A DNA stretch of 64,000 nt from positions 1 to 64,000 of the forward strand of contig NZ_CAJLKP010000009.1 of NCBI RefSeq assembly GCF_905207245.1, read 5' to 3'. The DNA comes from an uncultured Bacteroides sp. (GTDB lineage Bacteria; Bacteroidota; Bacteroidia; Bacteroidales; Bacteroidaceae). A program made the translations under genes and the position numbers. Positions 1 through 8,109 of this stretch are shown in pieces. A model generated the notes under the pieces. The model saw nothing but the letters and a program-made list of their open reading frames with translations. It was not told the DNA's origin and did no database searches. The first letter of the stretch is position 1; every line of letters begins with the position of its first letter.

Positions 1-43
1 GCATGGAACCTTGTTCCCTCGTCAACTTGTCTCCTCGTCAACT
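1..43. repeat. Arm of a dispersed heptamer-type hairpin repeat
   Basis: This stretch matches the reverse complement of 3651-3693 at 40 of 43 positions. It looks like one arm, plus the first bases of the core, of a hairpin element whose other half lies outside the window. The arm is built from variations on a GTCAACTTGTC/CCTCGTCAACTT theme. Confidence 0.75.
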
Positions 44-156
44 TATTCAAATCTGTTCCAGAATGAGTGAAATAATCGCTTGTTGACTTGTCCTATTTTT
101 CCACCAGATGGATGACAATATGTAACTATTTGATTATAAGTACATATAAACAAGTC

Positions 157-252
157 CTACCTCAGTCGTATACTTAGGGTATCTCAGTATACGACTGAGA
201 TACCCTAAGTATACGACTGAGGTAGCCTAAATATACGGTTTGAAGTGGGAAT
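157..252. repeat. Perfect 31-bp inverted repeat within a 22-bp-period array
   Basis: Positions 157-187 and 195-225 are perfect inverted copies (31 bp) separated by 7 bases, enough for a cruciform or a strong RNA hairpin. Read as a direct repeat, units of 22 bp run at 187-208, 209-230 and, more degenerate, 231-252, each beginning with (G/A)TATACG. It lies about 110-210 bp upstream of the first gene. The rest of 44-333 shows nothing else I can name. Confidence 0.85.
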
Positions 253-333
253 TTGCTTTTCGTAAAAAAATAAATAAAGCAAATCACCCTATCACTTTTC
301 TGCATGTGCTTGCTATTTTCAATAGAATTCTCC

Positions 334-341
334 TAAATTTG
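334..341 (+). promoter_or_regulatory. Putative promoter -7 box (TAAATTTG)
   Basis: The sequence matches the Bacteroides TANNTTTG -7 consensus and lies 25 bp upstream of the ATG at 367. The -33 region is only weakly TTG-like. Confidence 0.5.
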
Positions 342-366
342 CAAACAATATAAATAGCAACTAAAT

Positions 367-1611
367 ATGAAAGCATTAAAAGCCCAATCCATTATTAGCC
401 TGATAACCTGCTTCTTCCTAATTTTGGCAGTGACTATCTGCAAAGAAAATAAATTCCAGAATATACTCCCAGAAAATGAAAACGCAACGGAAAAACAAGA
501 CGGGAATACAGGAATACTGCGGCATGCAGATGATGGGGTACAAATAATATCTACCCGACAGATTGCCAGTGACATCAAGGGATATGGCGGAAATGTCCCG
601 CTCGAAATCTATATAAAGGACAACCGTATTATCAAAGTCGTAGCTCTGGAAAACTCCGAAACGCCCAGCTACTTTGCCAAAGTAAGGAACAGCAACCTGT
701 TGCAGCAATGGGATAATCTGACACCGGAAGAAGCACTCAACAAAGAGGTGGACGGTATATCCGGTGCCACGGAGTCCGCCGCCGCCATCATCCAGTCCGT
801 ACAGAAAGCGATGGAGTATGCCGAAGAACATTCATTGGAAGAGTCTGGTGATTCTTTCAGTTTCGACTGGATACTCTTCCTGGGACTACTGGCAGGAATT
901 GCAGTGTGCACCCTCGCTATCACATATTTTTCCAAACAACAACCCAGAACACAAACCATACAGTATGTGCTGAACTTTTTCAATCTGGCTTTGGTTATTG
1001 TAGTGACTGCCTTATCCATCCAGCCAAAGAATAATCAAGTAATTAATAAGGAGGAACCTATTATGACACAGAACAATAAATCTACCGTTCTTGAAAGTAT
1101 TCATGCAAGAACCAGCATCCGTTCTTATTTGCCCAAGGAAGTGGAAGAAGAGAAAGTGGAACAGTTACTTAGAGCTGCTATGGCTGCGCCTACGGCAACC
1201 AATAAACAGCCCTGGGCCTTCATTGTCATCAAAGAAAAGGAAGTATTGAATGAACTGGGCTCTACCCTTCCCTATGCAAAAATGGCAAAAGAGGCTCCAC
1301 TGGCTATCGTCGTATGTGGAGATTTGTCTAAAGCGATCAGTGGTGCGGGTAGCGATTACTGGGTACAGGACGCTTCTGCCGCTACTGAAAACTTACTGCT
1401 GGCAGCACAAGGATTGGAGTTGGGTGCTGTGTGGACAGGTGTTTACCCCATAAAAGAACGGGTAAAAGAAGTTCAGAAAATCCTGCATCTGCCCGAACAT
1501 ATCATTCCTCTGAATGTAGTTCCCGTAGGCTATCCGGCTGAGAATCCGCTTCCGAAAGATAAATGGAAGCCGGAGAATGTGCATTATGAACGCTGGACAG
1601 AAGAAAAATAA
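367..1611 (+). CDS. FMN-binding domain / nitroreductase fusion protein
   Basis: A 414-residue protein that joins two redox modules. Residues 1-24 form a membrane anchor. Residues about 55-150 are an FMN-binding (NqrC/RnfG-type) domain with the flavin-attachment motif SGATES at 132-137. Two further membrane segments follow at about 167-187 and 200-216. From residue 233 on it is a nitroreductase-family FMN oxidoreductase (TSIRSYL, PTATNKQPWAF). Known family roles suggest electron transfer from a membrane-bound flavin to NAD(P)H/FMN chemistry; the substrate is unknown. The ATG at 1063 (residue 233) is preceded by AAGGAGG at ideal spacing, so a free nitroreductase may also be made. The FMN-binding part looks shortened, since relatives often continue into more membrane helices. 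Confidence 0.8.
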   Translation: MKALKAQSIISLITCFFLILAVTICKENKFQNILPENENATEKQDGNTGILRHADDGVQIISTRQIASDIKGYGGNVPLEIYIKDNRIIKVVALENSETPSYFAKVRNSNLLQQWDNLTPEEALNKEVDGISGATESAAAIIQSVQKAMEYAEEHSLEESGDSFSFDWILFLGLLAGIAVCTLAITYFSKQQPRTQTIQYVLNFFNLALVIVVTALSIQPKNNQVINKEEPIMTQNNKSTVLESIHARTSIRSYLPKEVEEEKVEQLLRAAMAAPTATNKQPWAFIVIKEKEVLNELGSTLPYAKMAKEAPLAIVVCGDLSKAISGAGSDYWVQDASAATENLLLAAQGLELGAVWTGVYPIKERVKEVQKILHLPEHIIPLNVVPVGYPAENPLPKDKWKPENVHYERWTEEK

Positions 1612-1617
1612 ATAAAT

Positions 1618-2229
1618 TTAAGTTCGGTAAGTAAATACATCAAAATCAGAAAGTCCCATAGATTTTAGCTGATTGACACTGCGAGCCGTATCCTCCTCCG
1701 TATTATATTCCGGAATAAGGGGGACGCGGACGGTGATGTGTTCCGCCTTTCCCTGTTCTATCAGCCATTGCAAGTTTTCCAGCATTTGCCGATTGCTTCT
1801 GCTTGTATAGTTCTGATAGATTACATCATTCATATCTTTAATATCTATGATGTAATCGTCCACGACGGGTAATAAAGTCTCCAAATGCTGACGGGACACA
1901 TTTAAGGAAGTCTCCACCGTAATCCTCCAGTCTCTCCCGCAGAGTTCGCGGAAATGAACGATAAATTCACTTCGCAAACAAGGTTCTCCACCACCAAAGG
2001 TGATACCTCCGCGAGTTGCCAGAAAGTATAGCTCATCTACCTTCACACTCTCATATAGTTGTTCGCAAGAGTAAAGAGGAAGTCCGATTTCATCCGACAA
2101 AGATTGAGGATTCAGACAATATTTACAACGCAAAGGGCAACCATGAAAAGCGACCAAAGTCGTCACTCCCTCACCGTCAATTAACAGGCGATGTCTGCTG
2201 ATACATAATATGAGGACAGAATTATCCAT
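1618..2229 (-). CDS. Radical SAM protein, activating-enzyme type
   Basis: A 203-residue radical SAM enzyme with the [4Fe-4S]/SAM motif CPLRCKYC (C31, C35, C38) and the GGGEP motif binding SAM. The size and the layout without a long C-terminal extension resemble glycyl-radical-enzyme activases of the NrdG/PflA group. No glycyl-radical enzyme is encoded nearby. The gene begins 6 bp after the upstream TonB-like gene, so the two are almost certainly co-transcribed; that neighbour or a small product is a candidate partner. The substrate cannot be read from the sequence. Confidence 0.8.
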   Translation of the reverse strand: MDNSVLILCISRHRLLIDGEGVTTLVAFHGCPLRCKYCLNPQSLSDEIGLPLYSCEQLYESVKVDELYFLATRGGITFGGGEPCLRSEFIVHFRELCGRDWRITVETSLNVSRQHLETLLPVVDDYIIDIKDMNDVIYQNYTSRSNRQMLENLQWLIEQGKAEHITVRVPLIPEYNTEEDTARSVNQLKSMGLSDFDVFTYRT

Positions 2230-2235
2230 TCTCTG

Positions 2236-3003
2236 TTATTTCGAAGAATTAAATACCACAGGAATTGTATATTGCGTTGCCAACGGAATTCCGTAAAGTA
2301 TGCTGGGCGCCCATTTAGGCATGAGATTAATCACCCGCAATACCTCATTATCAAATTCAGGACTTGCAGTTTGCAATATTTCGGCAGATTTCACCGTTCC
2401 GTCTTTATCAACGAGAAATCTCACAAGCACACGACCTGACTTGTTCTCATCAACGCCCTCCGGCCAACGCAAGTTCTTATACAAGAAACGCTCCAAACCA
2501 TACATGCCTCCATCTCTGAATTCCGCCATTTGCTCCATCACTCCCGGCAATACATTTTCTTCCTGCACTTCTTTTTTCAAGTCTTTCCTTCGCCCTTCTA
2601 TGATCTCGTTAATAGAATCATTCATCATCCAGGTTATTTCAATTTCGTCCATCAATACAGTAACAGCATCCTTTTCTGCCATATCCCCAGCCACAAACCG
2701 AGTAGATTGAACCGCACTCGTCTGCACAACAGGTCCGGCATTGCATTCTTTCACATTCGAAGCCATAGCCATCAAAGTAGAAAGTCCTAAAGACACTCCC
2801 ACCACAGTTATCGCCTTTCCCATAGAATGCCGTGCCACCAATTGTTGTTCCAGATAGCGCACTTCCGACTCACATTTGGGGCAAGTGCCCAGACAGTCTC
2901 CTTTGTATTGACATTCGGATATTACGAAATCAATATCATTTGCCTCAGCAATCTGTCGACGAATTTCTTTCAAAATTCTACAAGTTTGTTTTCCTCGTTT
3001 CAT
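2236..3003 (-). CDS. TonB-like protein with N-terminal four-Cys motif
   Basis: 255 residues in three parts. The N-terminal 60 residues carry a C-x5-C-x3-C-x2-C cluster (C31, C37, C41, C44; core DCLGTCPKCESEV), which resembles a small zinc-ribbon or metal-binding site. One membrane segment lies at about 63-82. The C-terminal region from about 167 is a TonB C-terminal domain (LVRFLVDKDGTVKS, MPKWAPS), normally the periplasmic part that contacts outer-membrane receptors. The Cys cluster should therefore be cytoplasmic. It forms an operon with the radical SAM gene downstream and the DUF2721 gene upstream. Energy transduction is the family role, but the Cys module suggests redox or metal input. 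Confidence 0.75.
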   Translation of the reverse strand: MKRGKQTCRILKEIRRQIAEANDIDFVISECQYKGDCLGTCPKCESEVRYLEQQLVARHSMGKAITVVGVSLGLSTLMAMASNVKECNAGPVVQTSAVQSTRFVAGDMAEKDAVTVLMDEIEITWMMNDSINEIIEGRRKDLKKEVQEENVLPGVMEQMAEFRDGGMYGLERFLYKNLRWPEGVDENKSGRVLVRFLVDKDGTVKSAEILQTASPEFDNEVLRVINLMPKWAPSILYGIPLATQYTIPVVFNSSK

Positions 3004-3048
3004 TATTGTGTAAGAGTTAAAGTTATTTTGTAATAAACAGGTCCGGTC

Positions 3049-3438
3049 TCACTCATCCATATCATTCAGATGTATCTCCAAAGCCTTCACCGAGATATAA
3101 ATCTCGTATACGGATATGGCTAAAGAGATAATCAGCAGCACCATTGCCAGGCCAAAGATGTATATCGACACTAAATAGAGCTGTATATAGATAAAGAACA
3201 TACTGACTACACATAGCAATAGACTGCCCGTCCCCGTCACCTGCATGGCGCGCGTCAGATAAAGGCGTTTCCGCAGATTGGCAATCTGTGCAGCGGTTAC
3301 CGACGAATGATTGGCACGATACTGTTCCTTCAACGTGCGCACCAACTGGGCATACGACATGAAGCGGTTGGTATATGCCAGCATTATCAATGAGATGGCC
3401 GAGAACAACAGGGCCGGAGTGGTTAAATCTATATCCAT
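3049..3438 (-). CDS. DUF2721 family membrane protein
   Basis: 129 residues with a helix at the N-terminus (PALLFSAISLIMLAYTNRF), a basic linker containing LRKRLYLTR, and two closely spaced helices at about 70-110. The start motif PALLFSA...AYTNRF and the helix pattern match the DUF2721 family of small inner-membrane proteins of unknown function. It is the first gene of a leftward operon with the TonB-like and radical SAM genes; 45 bp separate it from the next gene. The function is unknown. Confidence 0.75.
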   Translation of the reverse strand: MDIDLTTPALLFSAISLIMLAYTNRFMSYAQLVRTLKEQYRANHSSVTAAQIANLRKRLYLTRAMQVTGTGSLLLCVVSMFFIYIQLYLVSIYIFGLAMVLLIISLAISVYEIYISVKALEIHLNDMDE

Positions 3439-3580
3439 ATATTTTATTCATTAAAGAGTTCGGAATGCTATTCCTGTTTAAAAATAAAAGGAACCATATA
3501 TTTCATGGGAACCGGTTTACCACGTTGCATTTCTGCATTCTTTTTAAAGTGAATCGGACAGTAACTTTATCCAGTGAAAG

Positions 3581-3588
3581 CAAAGATA
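3581..3588 (-). promoter_or_regulatory. Putative promoter -7 box (TATCTTTG) for the DUF2721 operon
   Basis: Read on the minus strand the sequence is TATCTTTG, a perfect TANNTTTG match, about 140 bp upstream of the DUF2721 start codon. This would give a long 5' leader. Confidence 0.55.
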
Positions 3589-3650
3589 AATAAAAAAACA
3601 TAATATATATCCGTTGGCAGAATTAATTTCTTTCTGCACGGATTTGAATT

Positions 3651-3751
3651 AGTTGACGAGGGGACAAGTTGGCGAGGAAACAAGGTTCCATGCGGCGTAG
3701 AAGCATTGCGCAGCCCCTTGGCTTCTTGTCAACTCGTTCCCTTGTTCCCTT
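3651..3751. repeat. Heptamer-arm hairpin element with ATGC...GCGCAGCC core
   Basis: The left arm (3651-3686, GTTGACGAGGGGACAAGTTG-like) is broadly complementary to the right arm (3721-3751, TTGTCAACTCGTTCCCTTG-like). The core at about 3687-3716 contains CCATGCGGC and GCGCAGCC. The left arm and start of the core recur inverted at 1-43. The core resembles those of the elements at 13061-13162 and 56256-56344, whose arms have quite different sequences. Confidence 0.7.
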
Positions 3752-3878
3752 CTCTTCTGACGGGATATGAAATTAATGACGGAAAAGCTTATGCATGACA
3801 CAGTATAATTCAAAAAACGTTTTTTTACAAAAAGAGCAATAAAGTATTTTCTCTCTTTCGGCTTTTCCTACGACTCGT

Positions 3879-3991
3879 TGAGTGAACCTGATTCAGTCAG
3901 GGACTGAATGCCTTTGACTCCCGGACTGAATGCCTTTCAGTCCCGGACTCATTGTACCCCCATTCAGAAGGCGCCTGAGAGGGGGTACAAA
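3879..3991. repeat. 22-bp-period palindromic array plus hairpin
   Basis: Units of exactly 22 bp lie at 3901-3922 and 3923-3944 (both start GGACTGAATGCCTTT). A diverged unit precedes them at 3879-3900 and a partial one follows at 3945-3966. The second unit is itself palindromic (GGGACTGA/TCAGTCCC). Next to it a perfect 10-bp stem, TTGTACCCCC (from 3953) with GGGGGTACAA (to 3991), closes a 19-base loop. Confidence 0.8.
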
Positions 3992-4157
3992 AGATACCAA
4001 GACAGGGTAGATACAAAAATGAATATTACATACAAAATAACGCGATTTTAATTTCTTTCTGACGGGTTATGCTTCTTTTCTGCACCGTTCTGCCTTTTCC
4101 GCAAGCATATAAATCTCACCTAAAATTCAGCAAAACGAAAACAGGACAAATCAAACT

Positions 4158-4595
4158 CTACTTCTTATCATAAATACCATTAGAGAATCTTCCGTAAGCC
4201 ATCACCTGATTCGTATCCGGGAAGTGCACAATCTCAGGTACATTGTTCGTATCAAAATCAAGGTAGACCAGTTTCTCCGTATCCGACCCGTTACGGATGA
4301 CGTGCGCACCTTCCGGTCCGGCAGGGAAGGTTATGGCATCTCCGGCCTTCACGGTTACATCTCCATTGATAGTGCGCACAATGCCTGTACCACTGATGAT
4401 GTAGAACACTTCCTCATCCGTTTCATGATAATGATATCCATAGGCAAAGTTGCCCGGTTCCACTTCTACAAAGTTGACGCGACACTGAGTTACATCTTCC
4501 TGCGCAACAATCGGTTTCACTGTAAACTCATTGCCACCCTGACTAATTTTCTGACCTTCGGCTGTCTTGTAATTCTTTACTGCAAGTTCTTTCAT
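4158..4595 (-). CDS. Cupin domain protein
   Basis: A 145-residue single-domain cupin. The first cupin motif is visible as YHYHETDEEVFYIISGTG, with two His and a Glu as likely metal ligands. The second is represented by FPAGPEGAHVIRN, including a conserved His. There is no signal peptide, so it is cytoplasmic. Proteins of this kind bind small ligands or act as isomerases or dioxygenases; the actual reaction is not clear. It stands alone between repeat-rich DNA and a divergent gene. Confidence 0.75.
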   Translation of the reverse strand: MKELAVKNYKTAEGQKISQGGNEFTVKPIVAQEDVTQCRVNFVEVEPGNFAYGYHYHETDEEVFYIISGTGIVRTINGDVTVKAGDAITFPAGPEGAHVIRNGSDTEKLVYLDFDTNNVPEIVHFPDTNQVMAYGRFSNGIYDKK

Positions 4596-4687
4596 TGTTC
4601 TTTTGTTTTTAAATAGTTTATAAAATAGTTGTATTCACCAGTTTTTTCACTAACTTCGCAAATGCAGTTAATGACTTTTCGACAATG

Positions 4688-4695
4688 CAAAGCTA
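4688..4695 (-). promoter_or_regulatory. Possible promoter -7 box (TAGCTTTG) for the cupin gene
   Basis: On the minus strand TAGCTTTG fits TANNTTTG, 92 bp upstream of the cupin start codon. A second, weaker candidate (TGCATTTG) lies closer to the gene. Confidence 0.35.
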
Positions 4696-4832
4696 TACAC
4701 TATTTTACTTATAAACAATAAGTTACAAACAAGTAAGATAGTTACCTGGAGGTTACTTTTGCTGAAAAGCAAGAGATTAAAAATGAAGAAAAAAGAAAAA
4801 TAATCAAGTAGAACCTAATACTAACTAAATAT

Positions 4833-5225
4833 ATGGAAACAAGAATTACCTCAAACCGTATTACGGAACTAAAGCCGAACGAGATATTCGTTTTCGGCAG
4901 TAATCTGGAAGGTGCTCACGGTGGTGGAGCTGCATATCTGGCCTGGAAGAAGTGGGGAGCCATCTGGGGACAAGGAACAGGACTACAAGGACAGACTTAC
5001 GCCATCCCGACCATGCACGGTGGTCCGGAAAGCATCAAACCTTATGTTGACCAATTCATCGGATTTGCCAAAGAACATGCCGAATACGTTTTCCTCGTCA
5101 CTGAAATAGGATGCGGCATTGCCGGATTCGCCCCGAAAGAGATTGCTCCCCTGTTTAAAGAAGCCATGAATGTACCCAATATTCACCTACCTCAACGCTT
5201 TTGGGATGTACTGAACGCCAAGTAA
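4833..5225 (+). CDS. Small macro-like protein (A1S_2505-type)
   Basis: 130 residues without a signal peptide. The segment IFVFGSNLEGAHGGGAA followed by a Gly-rich stretch (GQGTGLQGQTYAIPT) and VTEIGCGIAGF resembles the loops of macro-domain proteins that bind ADP-ribose-like ligands. I recall similar short proteins annotated as A1S_2505-family phage non-structural proteins. The role in this cell is unknown. Its last 34 bp overlap the 3' end of the convergent Bcr/CflA gene. Confidence 0.65.
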   Translation: METRITSNRITELKPNEIFVFGSNLEGAHGGGAAYLAWKKWGAIWGQGTGLQGQTYAIPTMHGGPESIKPYVDQFIGFAKEHAEYVFLVTEIGCGIAGFAPKEIAPLFKEAMNVPNIHLPQRFWDVLNAK

Positions 5226-6403
5226 AACCGAACTTTCAACCGTCTTCTGCCCAATGCAAATAATATGCCGGCAAGAGAACAGACTGAGCATATTACGAAT
5301 ATAATCCCTGTGGAAACCATGATATTTCCAATGCCCACCAAGGGAGAAACAATGCCACCGAACGAGAAACTGACAGCTCCCAGCAATGCAGAAGCTGTCC
5401 CGGCATTAGTGCGCTCACACTCCATAGCCAATGCGGTAGAGGTAGTAAAAGTCATTCCCATCATAAACAGCACTGCCAACAGCAACAGTTCGTACACCCA
5501 GAAGCTACAACCTAAAGACAATGCAGCACATTCCAGTACAGAGAAAACAAGCATCCCCATGCAGCCTACCAATGTCCCGTTTTCCGGTCGGCGAAACTTC
5601 ACGGAAAATGCTGCAGCACCACCGATAGCGATAGCATTAATGCTGAAGCACACGCTGAAAGCAAAAGGAGAGTAACCGTAATGTTGCTGAATAATGAAAG
5701 GAGACGAAGCAATATAGGCAAACAGCACTCCTTGCGCAAACGCCAGTTGCAACACGTAGCAAATATATTGCTTGTTGCGGAGGACCACCTTGAAACTATT
5801 GAACGTATCTGCCCATTTCGTTGCCAGTCGCTTCTCGGCGGGAAGCGACTCCCGGAAGCGCATGCAGCCTGCCAGCAGTAACATGCCCAATACAAGCAAA
5901 ATACCGAAAATCCCCTGCCAGCCGATAGCTTCCGTAAATACTCCTCCAATGATGGGCGCCACCACCGGAGCAATGCCGTTGATGGCACCGATAATTGCCA
6001 GCATCTTCGCCAACTCCTTACCCGAAAACTTATCTGTAGCAATGGAACGGGCAATAACGATGCCGCCCGCACCGGCAATACCCTGTATCAGGCGGAAAGC
6101 GACAAACTGATGAATGTCCTGCGCAAACAAACAGAGAACTGTTGAAACAATGAACAGCCACATGGCAACCTGCAACGGTATGCGCCTGCCATAACGGTCG
6201 CTCAAAGGACCGAAGAATATCTGCCCGACTGCCAGCCCGATCATACTGGTGGTAAGTCCCAACTGAACCATTGAAGAACTCGTATTGAAATATTCTCCCA
6301 TAGCCGGCAGGCTTGGCAAATACATATCTGTGACAAACGGCCCGAAGGCTGTCAACATTCCTAATAAGATAAGAATGAATAGTTTTGAATTATCTTTTCC
6401 CAT
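5192..6403 (-). CDS. Bcr/CflA-type multidrug efflux MFS transporter
   Basis: A 403-residue, 12-helix major facilitator with the N-terminal signature TDMYLPSLPAM and the loop 2-3 motif GPLSDRYGRRIPL typical of the Bcr/CflA drug-resistance group (DHA1). It should export small hydrophobic drugs by proton antiport in the inner membrane. I chose the ATG at 6403 (MGKDNSK) rather than an upstream codon at 6427, because the hydrophobic first helix follows directly. It lies about 110 bp downstream of the EmrB-like gene on the same strand and may be co-transcribed with that pump. Confidence 0.85.
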   Translation of the reverse strand: MGKDNSKLFILILLGMLTAFGPFVTDMYLPSLPAMGEYFNTSSSMVQLGLTTSMIGLAVGQIFFGPLSDRYGRRIPLQVAMWLFIVSTVLCLFAQDIHQFVAFRLIQGIAGAGGIVIARSIATDKFSGKELAKMLAIIGAINGIAPVVAPIIGGVFTEAIGWQGIFGILLVLGMLLLAGCMRFRESLPAEKRLATKWADTFNSFKVVLRNKQYICYVLQLAFAQGVLFAYIASSPFIIQQHYGYSPFAFSVCFSINAIAIGGAAAFSVKFRRPENGTLVGCMGMLVFSVLECAALSLGCSFWVYELLLLAVLFMMGMTFTTSTALAMECERTNAGTASALLGAVSFSFGGIVSPLVGIGNIMVSTGIIFVICSVCSLAGILFALGRRRLKVRFYLAFSTSQKR

Positions 6404-6509
6404 ATAATTACCCTTAATTAATTGCACGGCAAAATTAAGAATAAATCAGTTGACCCACCCCACCTAATTTAGCCTATGTTGTTCAAAACAGGAACAAACA
6501 AACACTAAA

Positions 6510-8105
6510 TCATCCGATTACTCCCAACTTCTTATCCATACGCAGCTCATGCTTCGCAAAGCGGCGAATGGAGCGATAAGTGGGATGCAGCACTTTATAT
6601 GGGCGGATATCGCTCTCATAAACCAAGAACACCAACAGGCAGAACAATGCTATCAGAATCAGCCAGCCGTACAATTCTTTCATCGAAACCATCAACGCCT
6701 GTTGCTGCACAGCACTATAAAGTTCTCCGGCAGACATCCGGCTGATGAACGGGTTCACATGGTCTAATGACGAACCAAGCAGCATCGCATTCTTCTTTAA
6801 AGTCACACTCAAAGCACGCCCCAGGATAGCCGTCCCCAAAGCCCCGCCAAACCCGGCACTGACAAATGCCTGCACAGACACCGCTTGAAAAAAGTGCTGG
6901 AAAGGCACACGCGACAGCACCGTAAGAAAGCAAATAGCTATTATGACATACCCGAAACTACGAAGGAACAACGGCACAAACAGCGTCTCCTTCGGCAAAG
7001 CATAATCAATGCCAAAGTAGAAATACATCAGATAGACAGTAATGGAAGAAAAAGCAATCACTGTCATCGTCTTATAGCGCCACTTACGGCGTGAAAAGGT
7101 CAGAAAAGTAAAAGCTGCTCCAACCACAATGCCCAGCAACACTACCCAGTTGAGCGAAATCACGTTCAGGGCATCATAGCCCAATATACCCTCCATATAG
7201 ATATGCTCAAACAGGTGTGAAGGAGCCAACAGTATATCTATTATTATATAGAGTATAAAGGGCAGCCACACGGAGCGATACGTCCACGTCTTCAGTGCGA
7301 TGAACGGATGACGGATGAAAGATGCGCGCCACAGGTTCAGTGCTAGGACTACTATGCCGATGACGGTTGCCGCCCGGATTGGAAAAGACCGGTACCAATC
7401 GTAATGCTCACCATAGACGCAGACGAAAAGGATACACAGCAAAACGAGCCCCCACATCAAAGCTCCTAGCCAGTCGATACCAAATAACGGTAATTTCGGT
7501 AAGGAACGATAGCTGCGAAATAGCCAGAGCGTAGCCAGCATCACTAATAGCAACAAGCCCACTATCAGCCAGTGCATATACTCCCACTTCGCCCAGAAAG
7601 CCGTGTAGACGGTTATCAAACCCGACAACTGGATGCAACTTTGCACCAGCAGGTAGATAAAGCAGAAGAACACCGATAAATCCCGCTTAGGAGTCAGCCA
7701 CAGCTGAATGGTGGAGTTACACTCAAACGTAGCCCACATGCGGAAGATGCCTGCAAAAAAGCAAGTTATCACCAGCAGGGGAATACTGCGGATATGCATA
7801 CATATCAGATTGGCAATAATCAGGGCTATGCTGCACGTCATTAGCGAAGTCTTCGAGGCGAAGCGGAATTTCAGGCGGAACATGATGGCGAATGTCAGCC
7901 CCATGCCCACCATAGACGCATACCCCGCCATCATAATGTCTTCCTGCATCAACGCCGTTGAACCGACCATCTCGCTGACTGCCGACAGATAAATACCACC
8001 GGAAAACTGGAAGATGATGACGAAAGCAATGATTATCCAGGGGCGCAGTTTAAGCGGAACAATATCACGGATGGCCGGAATAGAAAAAGGTCCTGTTTCG
8101 TGCAT
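6510..8105 (-). CDS. EmrB-like MFS transporter, 14-helix DHA2 type
   Basis: A 531-residue, very hydrophobic protein whose length and about 14 predicted helices fit the DHA2 (EmrB/QacA) group. It begins 4 bp after the EmrA-like gene and is the inner-membrane part of a TolC-EmrA-EmrB tripartite exporter encoded in the order outer-membrane channel, fusion protein, pump. The usual loop 2-3 motif is not well preserved (MFRLKFRFASKTS), so the substrate range may be unusual. The divergent AraC-family gene is the probable regulator. Confidence 0.8.
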   Translation of the reverse strand: MHETGPFSIPAIRDIVPLKLRPWIIIAFVIIFQFSGGIYLSAVSEMVGSTALMQEDIMMAGYASMVGMGLTFAIMFRLKFRFASKTSLMTCSIALIIANLICMHIRSIPLLVITCFFAGIFRMWATFECNSTIQLWLTPKRDLSVFFCFIYLLVQSCIQLSGLITVYTAFWAKWEYMHWLIVGLLLLVMLATLWLFRSYRSLPKLPLFGIDWLGALMWGLVLLCILFVCVYGEHYDWYRSFPIRAATVIGIVVLALNLWRASFIRHPFIALKTWTYRSVWLPFILYIIIDILLAPSHLFEHIYMEGILGYDALNVISLNWVVLLGIVVGAAFTFLTFSRRKWRYKTMTVIAFSSITVYLMYFYFGIDYALPKETLFVPLFLRSFGYVIIAICFLTVLSRVPFQHFFQAVSVQAFVSAGFGGALGTAILGRALSVTLKKNAMLLGSSLDHVNPFISRMSAGELYSAVQQQALMVSMKELYGWLILIALFCLLVFLVYESDIRPYKVLHPTYRSIRRFAKHELRMDKKLGVIG

Positions 8106-8109
8106 CGCA

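Larger units (their letters stand above)
3439..4157. other. 719-bp intergenic region dominated by repeats
   Basis: This gene-free stretch holds the operon promoter at 3581-3588, a heptamer hairpin at 3651-3751 and a 22-bp-period array at 3879-3991. The remainder (3752-3878, 3992-4157) is AT-rich without an open frame or RNA gene I can support. The phrase TAATTTCTTTCTG occurs twice, near 3624 and 4050. Confidence 0.6.

Noticed and set aside
157..225. Invertible promoter flanked by recombinase sites
   Set aside because: The arms are only 7 bp apart, with no promoter between them, and no invertase gene is nearby.
1618..3003. Radical SAM peptide (RiPP) cluster
   Set aside because: No short precursor peptide frame or transporter is visible next to the radical SAM gene, and the enzyme lacks a SPASM-type Cys-rich C-terminus.
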